DNA from: Dolomedes plantarius
Lineage: Eukaryota; Arthropoda; Arachnida; Araneae; Dolomedidae
Length of the DNA stretch: 64,000 nt
Reading direction: 5' to 3'
Assembly: GCA_907164885.2 (NCBI GenBank)
Contig: OU015490.1
Coordinates: 94,342,372 to 94,406,371 of the forward strand
Shown here: positions 12,497-24,085 of the stretch, piece after piece
Layout of the letters: every line of letters starts with the position of its first letter
How positions within the stretch are numbered: the stretch's first letter is position 1
Notes under the pieces: generated by a model
The model's database searches: none
Seen by the model: the letters and a program-made list of their open reading frames with translations, nothing else
What the model was told of the DNA's origin: nothing
Position numbers and translations under genes: made by a program

Positions 12497-12716
12497 AATT
12501 TGTAAGGGAAATGTTCTTTGGATAACTTCCCTTGATACACCGTAAAACCCACTTGGCATCCAAACGTTTAGAGGGAAAGTGCTTAAAGGCTCTGATTAAT
12601 TTCCATTGGTACCAGCAAATCGCGAAAACCGGGATCAAGATAAATAGACATAAGGCTGCAAAAAGATTTGAATATGTATCTGCAGAGAGTCCTGGTTTGT
12701 ATAGTGCGTCTAGCAT
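12497..12716 (-). CDS. CYP4: Cytochrome P450 CYP4-like gene A, exon 1 (start codon and membrane anchor)
   Basis: The exon opens with ATG in a fair context (A at -3), with an in-frame TAA only two codons upstream, so the start is well determined. Residues about 16-38 form a hydrophobic segment (LFAALCLFILIPVFAICW), followed by a basic stretch (KLIRAFKHFPSKR), as in the N-terminal anchor of microsomal P450s. It ends at a perfect donor GTAAGT in phase 1, which fits exon 2. Oddly, the proline-rich hinge (PGPxxxPxxGN) expected after the anchor is not there; only FPSKR remains at the comparable place. Taken alone the exon would be weak, but phase and order link it to exons 2-4. Confidence 0.7.
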
Positions 12717-13907
12717 CTTTTATCTAAAGGAATTAATTTGAAATCCCTGACACTGACACTCTCTCTCAAGACAGGCAACTGAAAATAATGAATGTGCATA
12801 TGAGCATATAAATTTGTGTAATATGTAGACACGAATATTTCAAAATTTGTAATCTATTTTCCTGTCTTTTTAACTGAGGCTTATTTGGACAATTGGTCAA
12901 TAAAACAATTATTTTACTGCTAATTTCCGTGTTTGATGTTGGAGATTAAGATAAAAACCTTGAGACATCATACGATGAATAGATGCAAAGTTATTTTTTC
13001 ATAAATCATATAATAGTTAAAGGAAGTTATTTTGATTGTTTCTTATAGTAAATATAAAAACTCTTCATTGAATTTTCTAAATATATATATTTAGTTTGTA
13101 TCAAGCTGCGAGTCATGCTGAACAATTTGGAAATCCTTAGTTTAAGATAAAACACAAAAAAGGGTTATTTTTCCTCTTCCTTGACTTTTCCTTCTATAAA
13201 TTAAAAATTATTGAAATACGCGTGTTCAGTTACGGTGTCTTGGGATTATGAAGCATGATACTCATTGTATCTTAATACGGGAAATTTCCTTCATTGTTTT
13301 AAAAGAAAAAATTGTAAACTTGCCCTCCATTAAAGTATTCCAGTAAAATAAGTTCTCAAAAGAGTACATTTTTTTCTTGATTAAATACTATAAGAAAATA
13401 TTTATGTATGAACTGACAGATGATTAGTTACAGATTTATAATAACCATTTATAAAAAAACAGGCTCTGTTCTACGCCGAGAAAGTGTAATAATTTATATA
13501 TCAGTATTAAGTTTTACATTTTTTGTACGAAAACTGCATCGGAACGAATGATGTTTTACAGATTATTCTCTAAGTCTAGTATTTCTGCTTTTTTTCTTTT
13601 GGATGTGGGAGACAAAAAAAAATCCTTTTTTGACATTTTCAAGTCTTGACTTCTATAAGGAAACAATGAAGAAAAAGGTAACACGTTTGTATGACATCAA
13701 TTATTGACAACATAAACAGAAATTTGCCCATGGATACAAATGAACCATTCTTACATTATTTAAACTTTTGACATTTGCATTATTATATTCTGTAAATTAA
13801 AGTCTCGGTTAGTAGATACGCCTGCTCGAGAGTGGATTATCCGTCATGCGAAATAAGCACAGTAAATTGCGTGTACTACAAGAAAAAAAAATTATTGGGT
13901 AAAATTA

Positions 13908-13908
<1 letters not shown>
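12717..13908. other. 5' flank of gene A, no gene seen
   Basis: This is presumed promoter and intergenic DNA upstream (to the right) of the gene A start. It is AT-rich. I could not support a specific promoter element or an upstream non-coding exon. Confidence 0.4.

Positions 13909-13984
<76 letters not shown>
13909..13984. repeat. (AAAT)n followed by (AT)n microsatellite
   Basis: About 35 bp of AAAT repeats pass into about 40 bp of AT repeats, directly abutting the CTAG end of an inverted Helitron copy. Confidence 0.9.
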
Positions 13985-13985
<1 letters not shown>

Positions 13986-13986
<1 letters not shown>

Positions 13987-14058
13987 TAGCTGAAAACCCG
14001 TACTTCGCTACGGAGAATATTCAAATTAAATACAACGGTCAATGTATGCAATTCATGC

Positions 14059-14110
<52 letters not shown>

Positions 14111-14697
14111 GATAAATACGACGATCAATGTATACAATTAATGTAAAATATATATATATTTATAAGAAAATCGTAAAGGATAATTTTATAGACAAAATAA
14201 AGTAGAAGAAAATATTCAAATTAAATCTAATATAAAGAATATAGTACAGTTAATATAGTACAGTTTGTAGAACATTTCTTTTACTGTATTTTAATATTTT
14301 TTTGGATAATGTCCAATCGTCTGCCGCATTAGCAAGAAAACAAATCTTTTTTGTTTATTTAGTTGTTATGCACGTGACGATAAATTTATTTAAAGTACCA
14401 GAAAAAGAAATCACGTGATCAGCATTTAATAAATTAAATTCTAAAAATTAATCTTTAAAAATTCACCAAAAATCAGGAAATGGAGGTAAAAATTCGAAAA
14501 AAATTTCATTTTGAAGGAATTTTTATGATCTTTCTCGTGATATAAATTTTATAACCCTCAATGTATTAGTTTAAATGCAAACGTAAAAAAAGTTTAAAAA
14601 ACAGCTTAAAAATTTAATTTAAAAAAATCTAAGAAGAATTTTTGAAAAATCTTTGTTAGTGCACCCCTACACTATTAGAAGAATAGCCATGCAAAAT
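13986..14697 (-). mobile_element. Inverted, 5'-truncated copy of the array Helitron
   Basis: On the minus strand this is the same element as the large array at 18690-44969. It starts (as seen on +) with CTAGCTGAAAACCCG, the reverse complement of the CGGGTTTTCAGCTAG terminus. It carries the shared blocks ATCACGTGATTTC and GTGCACCCCTACACTATTAG. It stops at GCATGCAAAATT equivalent, about 60 bp before the expected TC head, where the Tc1 relic begins. It is more diverged than the array copies and includes an internal (TA)n expansion. Confidence 0.8.
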
Positions 14698-14699
14698 TA

Positions 14700-15508
14700 T
14701 AGCGAGGCGTAACAGGAGTGCTACAGCTTCTCAGGTCTCTCGTGACTTGCATGCAGCCACAGGAACCCGTGTATCAAGGGTGACTTTTTCCAAAAGACTT
14801 CATGAGAGAGGGTTGTTTGCAAGAAGACCTGCTGTTTGCATCCCACTCACTTCTACAGACAGGAGAATCCGTTTATCATGGTGCAGATAGCATAGAGATT
14901 GGAGTATGGGTCAATGGGCGACAGTTCTCTTCACGAATGAGTCCCGGTTCAGCCTAAACACCGATTCTCGCCGTACGTTCATATGGAGAGAACCAGGGAC
15001 GCGCTACCTACCCTCCAATGTCCGCGAAATCGACCATTATGCGGAGGAGGTTTAATTGTCTGGGCAGGCATCATGTTGGATGGCCACACACCTCTCCATG
15101 TCTTTGAAAGAAGCACTGTGACTGGTGTGAGGTATAGGGATGAGATCTTGGAGCCTTATGTTCACCTTTTCAGGGGTGCAGTTGGCACTCAGTTCATTTT
15201 AATGGACGATAACGCTAGACCACATAGAGCTCTTCTGGTCGACGAATTTCTAGAGAGTGAGGACATTCACTGGATGGATTGTCAAGCCAGATCTCCAGAC
15301 CTTAACCCTATGGAGCATGTCTGGGACGCTCTGGGTAGAGCACGTACAACTCGCAATCCCCATCAGAGAACCATCCAGTTAATGAAAACAGCGTTGCTGA
15401 ACGAGTGTTACCAATTGCCACAGGAAATGATAAACTGCCTTATTTCAAGTATGAAATCACGCTGCGAGACCTATATATCTGTAAGAGGGGTCCATACCCC
15501 CTATTAAC
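14700..15508 (+). pseudogene. Tc1/mariner-type transposase relic
   Basis: Conceptual translation in two frames gives a DD34E transposase lacking its N-terminal DNA-binding domain. The upstream frame (about 14705-15050) carries a segment related to RVSRVTFSKRLHERGL and the first catalytic block as FTNESRF, with Asn in place of the usual Asp. After a frameshift near 15045 the frame continues through GGGLIVWAGI, the second catalytic block MDDNARPH and the third SPDLNPMEHVWD, where the Glu is intact. It ends with a stop at 15505-15507. No terminal inverted repeats are visible. It abuts or interrupts the antisense Helitron, and it cannot be active. Confidence 0.85.
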
Positions 15509-16235
15509 CCATCTATTAACCCATTTATTGTTTATTCTGCAACCGCTGTTTCATACCTTCCGACTCCAACGAGTTTTACGCACGATCATGCGAGTGTATT
15601 ACAATTATTGAAGTGTTATTTGTTTTGTATTGTATCAATGTATGTACATATCAAATTTCATTAAAATCGGTACAGTAGTTCTAGAGATAATCGACCAAGT
15701 CTGCAAATTCTCTTAATTTCTTACACCGGTGTAGAAAGACATCGTGCTTTCTTTAAAGCGTATGTTGTTTTCTGGGAAAAAAATTGATATTGGCATACCT
15801 AAGGTTTCAAATATTATTTAAAGCAAGGAAAAAAATTCAGGGAAGTTGGGTAAATTTTTTCCCTAAATTTTGAGAAAAACGCAAACACAAAATTTAATTT
15901 GAAGTATATTTAATGACAGTATATTTAATAAATATACTTAGTAAATATACTTTACTATAAATAAATACAAAGTGTATTTAATAAATTAAATATACTTTAA
16001 ATTAAAGAATATTTAATTTAAAGTATATTTTTGTCACATTCAAGTAGCGAGCACGGTGATGCATCAAAATAACCACGAAAGGAGTGTAAAAATTTTTTTA
16101 CTTATTTCCGACGTTCGTAGAAAGAAACGATTTGAAACGCACATGCAGACTTCTGCTGGATCTCACAGGGTCCAAACCTGTTGGTTACTTTTCGTGGCCA
16201 CAAATTGTTTGCTATAGTTGCGATATTCTTCTAAT
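15509..16235. other. No gene seen; decayed repeat sequence
   Basis: The stretch is AT-rich. The phrase ATTAAAATCGGTACAGTAG at about 15660 is of a kind often found in insect repeats. Several TAAATATACTT motifs recur at 15905-16030 as an imperfect palindromic cluster. Confidence 0.4.
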
Positions 16236-17251
16236 TTAACCCGAGAGCACTCGCTCCCAATTTGGAACACGATAACTCGCTCCGGGTATCTCATACCCTA
16301 GTTCATTTCTGCTATTTAAATATCAATTAATATTGTTTATATGCAAACCTTACGTAACTTAAGAACATAAAATAGTAAATTAAAAATTTTTAGTGAATTT
16401 TAATAATACTTACATTTTTATATCCAATTTTTACTAACTACATACTGATGTTCAACACAGACATTTTTTCCCATTTTTGGCACATAAACTTTGTTTTTCA
16501 GTACTTATTACTTGGGCAAATTTAACATCGTTTATATTTTGTCTTGAGTTTCTTTGCAGGCGGTTCATTATTAGTGATTTCCAGTTCCATTGAAGGGCTT
16601 GAATAAGTTGTTTTTGTTTGAGGCACCATCATATTTAGCATGTTGCTATTGAAGAGAACATTCCATACATCTACGGGAGAAGCGACATGTCTTGAATAAT
16701 TTGTATTACCTGGAAGCTTGATAATTACGTTCCTTGAAGACTTTCTTACATTTTGCCGGTATTTTTTCTTCAGCCATTTTGTAATTTTATCTTTACCAAT
16801 ATTAAAATCGGCTGTTGACAGTGAACCTTTATCTTCGGTTTCTGTCTCAATTTCAGTACAATAATCTTGATTGCTACAGTATTCTCCATCCTTAGAGGCA
16901 TCATTATCTTGAGATAAAGCTTCATTATCACTAGAAACAGTCTCTAAAAGGTGTCGCACTTGTTTTATTTCCTCGTCGTAATTCAAAAATCGCGCCATGA
17001 TGCACTAAACTGACAGATAAAAAGGAACGATCTGACTGAAGCGAGGACTCGTACGGGTATGACATACCCGTCGAAATATTTTTCTCAAAATCTATTTATT
17101 GAGCAGACTTAGTTTTTACCCCGCTGAAATAATGTGACATTGAATTCAGATACTTGAAATTTCGGCCTAATTCGATAAGAAGAAGATAACAAAAACATTG
17201 AAAGAAAATGGATTGGGTATGTCATAACCGGTGCGAGTTCTCGCGGTTTAA
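16236..17251. mobile_element. piggyBac deletion derivative with TTAA target sites
   Basis: Both ends have TTAA. The inward ends read CCCGAGAGCACTCGCTCC (left) and ACCGCGAGAACTCGCACC (right, reverse complement), an 18 bp inverted repeat with four mismatches. Subterminal palindromic motifs lie inside each end: GGGTATCTCATACCC at 16284 and CGGGTATGACATACCCG at 17054. A further GGGTATGTCATAACC lies next to the right end at 17216. Full-length piggyBac elements are about 2.5 kb. This one is 1.0 kb and encodes only a shortened transposase on the minus strand. Confidence 0.8.
16522..16998 (-). CDS. Truncated piggyBac transposase-like protein (158 aa, open)
   Basis: This uninterrupted frame begins at ATG 16996-16998. 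The N-terminal half is acidic (many D/E, residues about 7-60), as in piggyBac transposases. Residues about 75-125 match the family's N-terminal domain: WLKKKYRQ, then RNVIIKLPG, then SPVDVWNVLFNSNML. The protein then jumps to a short tail with a basic cluster PPAKKLKTKYKRC that could act as a nuclear localisation signal. The DDD catalytic core is missing entirely, so it cannot cut DNA. It may be a simple deletion product or, speculatively, a protein that could interfere with full-length transposase. The open frame is directly visible; expression is unknown. Confidence 0.75.
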   Translation of the reverse strand: MARFLNYDEEIKQVRHLLETVSSDNEALSQDNDASKDGEYCSNQDYCTEIETETEDKGSLSTADFNIGKDKITKWLKKKYRQNVRKSSRNVIIKLPGNTNYSRHVASPVDVWNVLFNSNMLNMMVPQTKTTYSSPSMELEITNNEPPAKKLKTKYKRC

Positions 17252-17338
17252 TCTTTTTCATAGCAAAATTTATTAAGAAAGTTTTGACACTTGAGAAATT
17301 TTTTGCCACGACACACAGACATGGGCGAGTCGTTTTAA

Positions 17339-17928
17339 TTAATTAGAACAGGATAAATTATTATTATTTTTGCAACATTCTAATAGTAGCCAATCACTGT
17401 TTAAACCTGTAAGTGCGTTTTTCTTCATGAGGTTTTTTTTCCCATTTTTTGACTTTAAATTGTTATAAGTCCAGAACCGTCAAAGAAAATAGTTGAAATT
17501 GGAACATGTCTTTTTTCAACTATTTTACTTTAATTTTGATTTAGCAAATTTAAAAAAATATTTACTTTTGAAAATATGATATTTTAAAAATAAGTTACAT
17601 GATTTTTTTTTGTAATTTTTAATCTAAATATTTTTAATTTCTTTAAAAATTAATATTTCAAAAAATGCTGAATTCGAATTAAAACTTATATATTCCTGTT
17701 TAATTAAATGAAAAAAAATTGAAATTTGACAAATAATATTTCGAGTTATAAAGATTTTAAATCACCCCACTTTTATTAAAATTTTTTAATTTTTTAATTT
17801 TTTAAAAACGTTTTGAGAAATTTTATGATGTGAGTTTGTTTACAAATTATATGGTTGACCATCTCAAAAATCAAAATTTTAACACAAGAAATAATTTTTT
17901 TTTTTTAAATGTGTCCCGGACACCTTAA
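17339..17928 (-). repeat. TTAA-bounded dispersed repeat, copy 1
   Basis: This 590 bp segment recurs in opposite orientation at 50821-53996, where a gypsy element interrupts it. Both copies are bounded by TTAA. One end carries GTGTCCCGGACAC (a 13 bp palindrome) and the other TTAGAACAG. Shared blocks include AATAGTTGAAATTGGAACATG and ACCTGTAAGTGCG. No coding region is seen. The TTAA borders suggest a piggyBac-dependent MITE, although the ends are not obvious inverted repeats. Confidence 0.6.
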
Positions 17929-18302
17929 ATAAATTGTTTTGGTGGCATATAAACTGTTTCTGTATTTCCACGGTAATTTACCTTGTCTTAGGAGTTAAAT
18001 TCAGTCGAAGAGGAATAATGGACCACCGGTTAATCGGACCTGCTGCTTATTCAGACCGAATACTAAAGAACCGAAACAAATTTTATAGCATAAGCCTAAT
18101 ACGGCATGTTCATATAATCGAACCAGCCGGTTATTAGGGCCAAAATGATCGCGTCCCGATGTGGTCCGATTAACCGAAATCGTCTTATATTCCGATTGGG
18201 TAGTACTACCAAATGAATAAAATTTTGTGGTAGAAATATACAACTGTAAAAATTACTTAGTATGACATTAAATCCAATCCTTAAAATCATTTATAGACGA
18301 AG
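17929..18302. other. No gene seen
   Basis: The stretch has a few scattered complementary motifs (for example ACCGGTTAATCGGAC at 18026 and GTCCGATTAACCG at 18163), which suggest a degenerate inverted repeat. Nothing codes here. Confidence 0.4.
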
Positions 18303-18566
18303 TTTCGATATTTGAATGAGAGACTGTCGAATGCGGATCCGTCAGATCAAGATGTAAGTTGTTCCTTTAATAGATTTGATGATCCTCACTAATATTTGCT
18401 GCCGTAGTCCTGTAATGAAATTCGATAATATCCCTTATAAACTATGGAAAATCAAACTTGCAAGAACATAGCAAATTATGTTCATAGTTTGCTATGAGCT
18501 TAGGAAAACTTACCAACTTATCTGACGGATCCGTATTAGACAGTCTCTCATTCAAATATCGAAACG
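18303..18566. mobile_element. MITE with ~50 bp terminal inverted repeats
   Basis: The left end reads GTTTCGATATTTGAATGAGA and the right end is its reverse complement, with pairing continuing through GACTGTC and CGGATCCGTCAGAT. The total is 264 bp. GACGA lies just outside both ends and may be the target duplication. No coding region is seen. Confidence 0.7.
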
Positions 18567-18689
18567 ACGACTATATTCGGCGTAACAAGGGAGAAATCCC
18601 TTAGTTTAAGAGCCTGGGTTAGCTTACATTTCCACATTATAAAACTCAAGTCTCCATTAGTCCGTTTTGATGGTCTGCTTTCTGCATTA

Positions 18690-21600
18690 TCAATATATAT
18701 AAAACAGTTCCGTAACTGACTCATTCATTCACTGACTAACTGACTGACTGACATAGAACGCACAGACCAAACCGCTGGACCTAAAGGGCTGAAATTTTGC
18801 ATGGCGATTCTTCTAATAGTGTAGGGGTGCACTAAGAGAGATTTTTCAAAAATTCTTCTTAGATTTTTTAAAATTAAATTTTTAAGCTGTTTTTACATTT
18901 TTTTTACGTTTGCATTTAAAATAATACATTGAGGGTTATAAAATTTATATCACGAGAAAGATCATAAAAATTCCTTCAAAATGAAATTTTTTTCGAATTT
19001 TTACCTCCATTTCCTGATTTTTGGTGAATTTTTAAAGATTAATTTTTAGAATTTAATTTATTAAATGCTGATCACGTAATTTCTTTTTCTGGTACTTTAA
19101 ATAAATTTATCGCCACGTGCGTAACAACTAAATAGACAAAAAAAATATTTTTTCTCTTTCTAATGCAGCAGACGATTGCATATTATCCAAAAAAAATGCA
19201 TACCCTTACGATTTTTTTATAAATATATATATAGAGAGAGATATATATTTTACATCAATTGTATACATTGATCATCACATTTATTATAAATATATATATT
19301 TATTTTTTGGCATAAATTGCATACGTTGACCGTTGTATTTGATTTGAATGTACTCCGTAGCGAAGCGCGGGTTTTCAGCTAGTTATCTATATATATATAA
19401 AACAGTTCCGTAACTGACTCATTCATTCATTCATTCATTCACTGACTGACTGACATAGAACGCACAGACCAAACCGCTGGACCTAAAGGGCTGAAATTTT
19501 GCATGGCGATTCTTCTAATAGTGTAGGGGTGCACTAAGAGAGATTTTTCAAAAATTCTTCTTAGATTTTTTTTAAATTAAATTTTTAAGCTGTTTTTACA
19601 TTTTTTTTACGTTTGCATTTAAAATAATACATTGAGGGTTATAAAATTTATATCACGAGAATGATCATAAAAATTCCTTCAAAATGAAATTTTTTTCGAA
19701 TTTTTACCTCCATTTCCTGATTTTTGGTGAATTTTTAAAGATTAATTTTTAGAATTTAATTTATTAAATGCTGATCACGTAATTTCTTTTTCTGGTACTT
19801 TAAATAAATTTATCGCCACGTGCGTAACAACTAAATAGACAAAAAAAATATTTTTTCTCTTTCTAATGCAGCAGACGATTGCATATTATCCAAAAAAAAT
19901 GCATACCCTTACGATTTTTTTATAAATATATATATAGAGAGAGATATATATTTTACATCAATTGTATACATTGATCATCACATTTATTATAAATATATAT
20001 ATTTATTTTTTGGCATAAATTGCATACGTTGACCGTTGTATTTAATTTGAATGTACTCCGTAGCGAAGCGCGGGTTTTCAGCTAGTTATCTATATATATA
20101 TAAAACAGTTCCGTAACTGACTCATTCATTCATTCATTCATTCACTGACTGACTGACATACAACGCACTGACCAAACCGCTGGACCTAAAGGGATGAAAT
20201 TTTGCATGGCGAATCTTCTAATAGTGTAGGGGTGCACTAAGAGAGATTTTTCAAAAATTCTTCTTAGATTATTTTAAATTAAATTTTTAAGCTGTATTTT
20301 AAACATTTTTTACGTTTGCATTTAAAATAATACATTGAGGGTTAGAAAAGTTATATCACGAGAACGATCATAAAAATTCCTTTAAAATGAAATCTTTTTC
20401 GAATCTTTACCTCCATTTTCTGGTTTTAGGTGAATTTTTAAAGATTAATTTTTAGAATTTAATTTATTAAATGCTGATCACGTAATTTCTTTTTCTGGTA
20501 CTTTAAATAAATTTATCGCCACGTGCGTAACAACTAAATAGACAAAAAAAATATTTTTTCTCTTTCTAATGCAGCAGACGATTGCATATTATCCAAAAAA
20601 AATGCATACCCTTACGATTTTTTTATAAATATATATATAGAGAGAGATATATATTTTACATCAATTGTATACATTGATCATCACATTTATTATAAATATA
20701 TATATTTATTTTTTGGCATAAATTGCATACGTTGACCGTTGTATTTAATTTGAATGTACTCCGTAGCGAAGCGCGGGTTTTCAGCTAGTTATTTATATAT
20801 ATAAAACAGTTCCGTAACTGACTCATTCATTCATTCATTCATTCATTCATTCACTGACTGACTGACATACAACGCACAGACCAAACCGCTGGACCTAAAG
20901 GGCTGAAATTTTGCATGGCGATTCTTCTAATAGTGTAGGGGTGCACTAAGAAAGATTTTTCAAAAATTCTTCTTAGATTTTTTTAAATTAAATTTTTAAG
21001 CTGTTTTTTAAACTTTTTTTACGTTTGCTTTTAAAATAATACATGGGGGGTTATAAAATTTATATCACGAGAAAGATCATAAAAATTCCTTCAAAATGAA
21101 ATTTTTTTCGAATTTTTACCTCCATTTCCTGATTTTTGGTGAATTTTTAAAGATTAATTTTTAGAATTTAATTTATTAAATGTTGATCACGTGATTTCTT
21201 TTTCTGGTACTTTCAATAAATTTATCGTCACGTGCGTAACAATTAAATAGACAAAAAAAATACTTTTTTCCCTTGCTAATACGGCAGACGATTGGACATT
21301 ATCCAAAAAAATATTGAAATACAATAAAAGATATTATGTTCCTCAAACTGTACTATATTCTTTCGTAGGCATTAATTGCATACATTGACCGCTGTATTTA
21401 ATTTGAATGTACTCCGTAGCGAAGCGCGAGTTTTCAGCTAGTCTATCTATATATATAAAACAGTTCCGTAACTGACTCATTCATTCATTCATTCATTCAT
21501 TCACTGACTGACTGACATAGAACGCACAGACCAAACCGCTGGACCTAAAGGGCTGAAATTTTGCATGGCGATTCTTCTTATAGTGTAGGGGTGCACTAAG

Positions 21601-22140
21601 AAAGATTTTTCAAAAATTCTTCTTAGATTTTTTTAAATTAAATTTTTAAGCTGTATTTTAAACTTTTTTTACGTTTGCATTTAAAATAATACATTGAGGG
21701 TTAAAAAAGTTATATCACGAGAACGATCATAAAAATTCCTTTAAAATGAGATCTTTTTCGAATCTTTACCTCCATTTTCTGATTTTTGGTGAATTTTTAA
21801 AGATTAATTTTTAGAATTTAATTTATTAAATGTTGCTCACGTGATTTCTTTTTCTGATAATTTTAATAAATTTATCGTCACGTGCATAACAACTAAATAG
21901 ACAAAAAAATATTTTTTATCTTTCTAATGCAGCAGACGATTGGATATTGTCAAAAAAAAATAAATATCCCTTACGATTTTTTTATAAATATATATATATA
22001 TTTATTTTACATCAATTGTATACATTGATCGTCGCATTTATTATAAATATATATATTTATTTTTTTTGGCATTAATTGCATACGTTGACCGTTGTATTTA
22101 ATTTGAATGTACTCCGTAGCGAAGCGCGGGTTTTCAGCTA

Positions 22141-22141
<1 letters not shown>
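18690..22141 (+). mobile_element. Helitron array, block 1 (5 head-to-tail units)
   Basis: The units are non-autonomous Helitrons of roughly 0.65-0.7 kb. Each begins TC(TA)nAAAACAGTTCCG and ends GCGCGGGTTTTCAGCTAG before T. The shared AAAACAG head motif is at 18701, 19399, 20102, 20803 and 21457. Each head carries a variable ATTC run then a GACT run, followed by conserved blocks (TAGTGTAGGGGTGCACTAAG, ATCACGAGAA, CTGATCACGT, CTCCGTAGCGAAGCG). The GC-rich imperfect hairpin CCGTAGCGAAGCGCGG precedes the terminal CTAG. No Rep/helicase or other protein is encoded, so mobilisation would need a partner in trans. Confidence 0.85.
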
Positions 22142-22191
<50 letters not shown>

Positions 22192-23659
22192 GTGTGTGTG
22201 TGTAAGTAAGTAACGAAAAAATGCCTGCTCCTATATTTTACATAACGTTTATTTCAAAATTCGCTTTTCTAACAAACCACAACTCCTTTTCTAAAGCGCA
22301 ATCTATTGATTATTTATTTGATAAATTATATTAGCCCATAAGCTAAGTACCAGTCTTTCTTTCCAGGCACTGTATATCACGCTACTCCGCACTCGTATTA
22401 TAGACTACCACACATAGGCATCGAAATACCATATGTTCACCTCATTAATTTTAAGTAGTAATAAACAGTCCCTGTTTAACAGCCGGTCATCTAGTGTCCG
22501 CCAAATTCTATCCTTGCCCCATAGACTCGGTTATATTAAATTGGCAACGTTATAAACACTTAAAATCAAGTGGGCGTCAAATATCTTAATTCTCGCCGCA
22601 CGACCCTGTCCAGTAAACTCCCGTGAGACAACTGCTAGATCTAAACAATTAAAAAACTCTAACCGCTGGTAGTCAAAAAGAGATAAAATCATTTTATATA
22701 TGCCTGAAGGGAAGACGATTGTAGCTCTTAGCTTTAGTAGCCTGCATGTGATGTTTCGTTCCACACTTTAAGTATCACTCTCCGCTTTCTGTATATACGT
22801 CATGGCCACCCTATGATGGATTGTTGTTATTTCATCTTAATGCTGCAACTGCTAATCCGTCCCGATGCTGGAAATGTGAATGCATGCGCGCTTTTTCATG
22901 AAGTGCGTCTTTATCCTGCTGGCGGATATGTGAAATAAAGATTTTGGAAGAACTGCGATTTTGGAAGAATATTATTCAACTCTCGACTGAGTGTCGACTT
23001 CATTGTATATTATTACACCCACACAAATACATATATATGTATGTAAATTTATACATCGATCTCAGATATTTGGAATGTCCTGAGGATATAGAGAAAAACT
23101 ATTATAATTCAAAAGCTATAAAAACTTGAATTTCCAGGTTTTACGTATGATTTAAAAATATTTTTTACCTCATGGTAATAATGCAATTTTTGCATGCCGT
23201 ATTTGTATAAGCCTTTCGTACCTCACACATCTTTCCTTGTGCTGACGAGATATAAAGCCTTGTGTAGGCGAGACGTAAAGTCTGAAGACTCTTAACTATA
23301 TTTTCTATCCAAGTTCTTGTAATTTTACTTTCAGAATGAATTTTTTATTATTGATTGTATATCAAAATTAAAGACATTATTCGATTTAAGAAGGAAGCAA
23401 TACTGAAAGGCACTGGGTTTTAAGGTGACAAATTGTTCAACGGAAAAATTATATAATCCAAGATATTGACTTTGTAAATGACATATGTCTCAGGAAACAG
23501 AAAAATATTATTCTGCTATAACATGTTTTTGAAAGATCATTAAAAAAATAAAAGAAATAGGTTTCAAATGGAAGTTACGTAATCTATACGTTTTTAGCAG
23601 CTACCAGATGTGTATGAGAAATATTTCTTGTGATGTAACTTGAAATATATATATATATA
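22142..23659. other. Unique filler between array blocks (first copy)
   Basis: A (TA)n then (TG)n tract (22143-22203) ending GTAAGTAAGTAACG is followed by about 1.4 kb of non-Helitron DNA. Short open frames exist (22531-22764 on minus; 22944-23129 on plus) but none resembles a known protein, and their conservation in the second copy only reflects the recent duplication. The stretch may be an older insertion carried inside the array. Confidence 0.5.
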
Positions 23660-24073
23660 TCTATATATATAAAAGAGCTTATATGTTTGTTTGTCCGCTA
23701 TAGAATCATAGACTGTTTCACCCACCGGAACCAAATTCGGCACAGTTAATGTTTAGGACCCAAGAAACTTAAATAAGGAAAAACGAAATTTGGGGCTAAA
23801 TTAATTTTTTTAATTAATTTTTTAATGATTTTTGTGCCCCTAAGCGCAATTCTTAAATGTGGATACAGCCCCTTTACCACAACCAGTCTAATTCGATAAG
23901 CGGGGAAAAAGCGGTTTGTTCTGAGGGGTGGTTTGAGAGTTGGTCTGGGGGTGACGGGGGGCAGGGCGGAGTGTTTATTTTGCGGGGGGAGCAGCCCAGT
24001 ATTTTTTTGATGGAATGCATGAAAAATTTTATACCTATATATCTACCCGGGCAACGCCGGGCAATAATGCTAG
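23660..24073 (+). mobile_element. Second-family non-autonomous Helitron (414 bp), copy 1
   Basis: It begins TCTATATATATAAAAGAGCTTATATG and ends with hairpin CCCGGGCAACGCCGGG followed by CAATAATGCTAG and T, a textbook Helitron 3' terminus. The interior includes CACCCACCGGAACCAAATTC. It is directly followed by the head of the next array unit. A small frame at 23857-24111 runs across its end and is not considered a gene. Confidence 0.85.
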
Positions 24074-24085
24074 TCTATATATATA

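Noticed and set aside
22531..23129. Small frames conserved exactly between 22531-23129 and 29964-30562
   Set aside because: The identity reflects the 7.4 kb duplication of all surrounding DNA, not selection. No domain is recognised.
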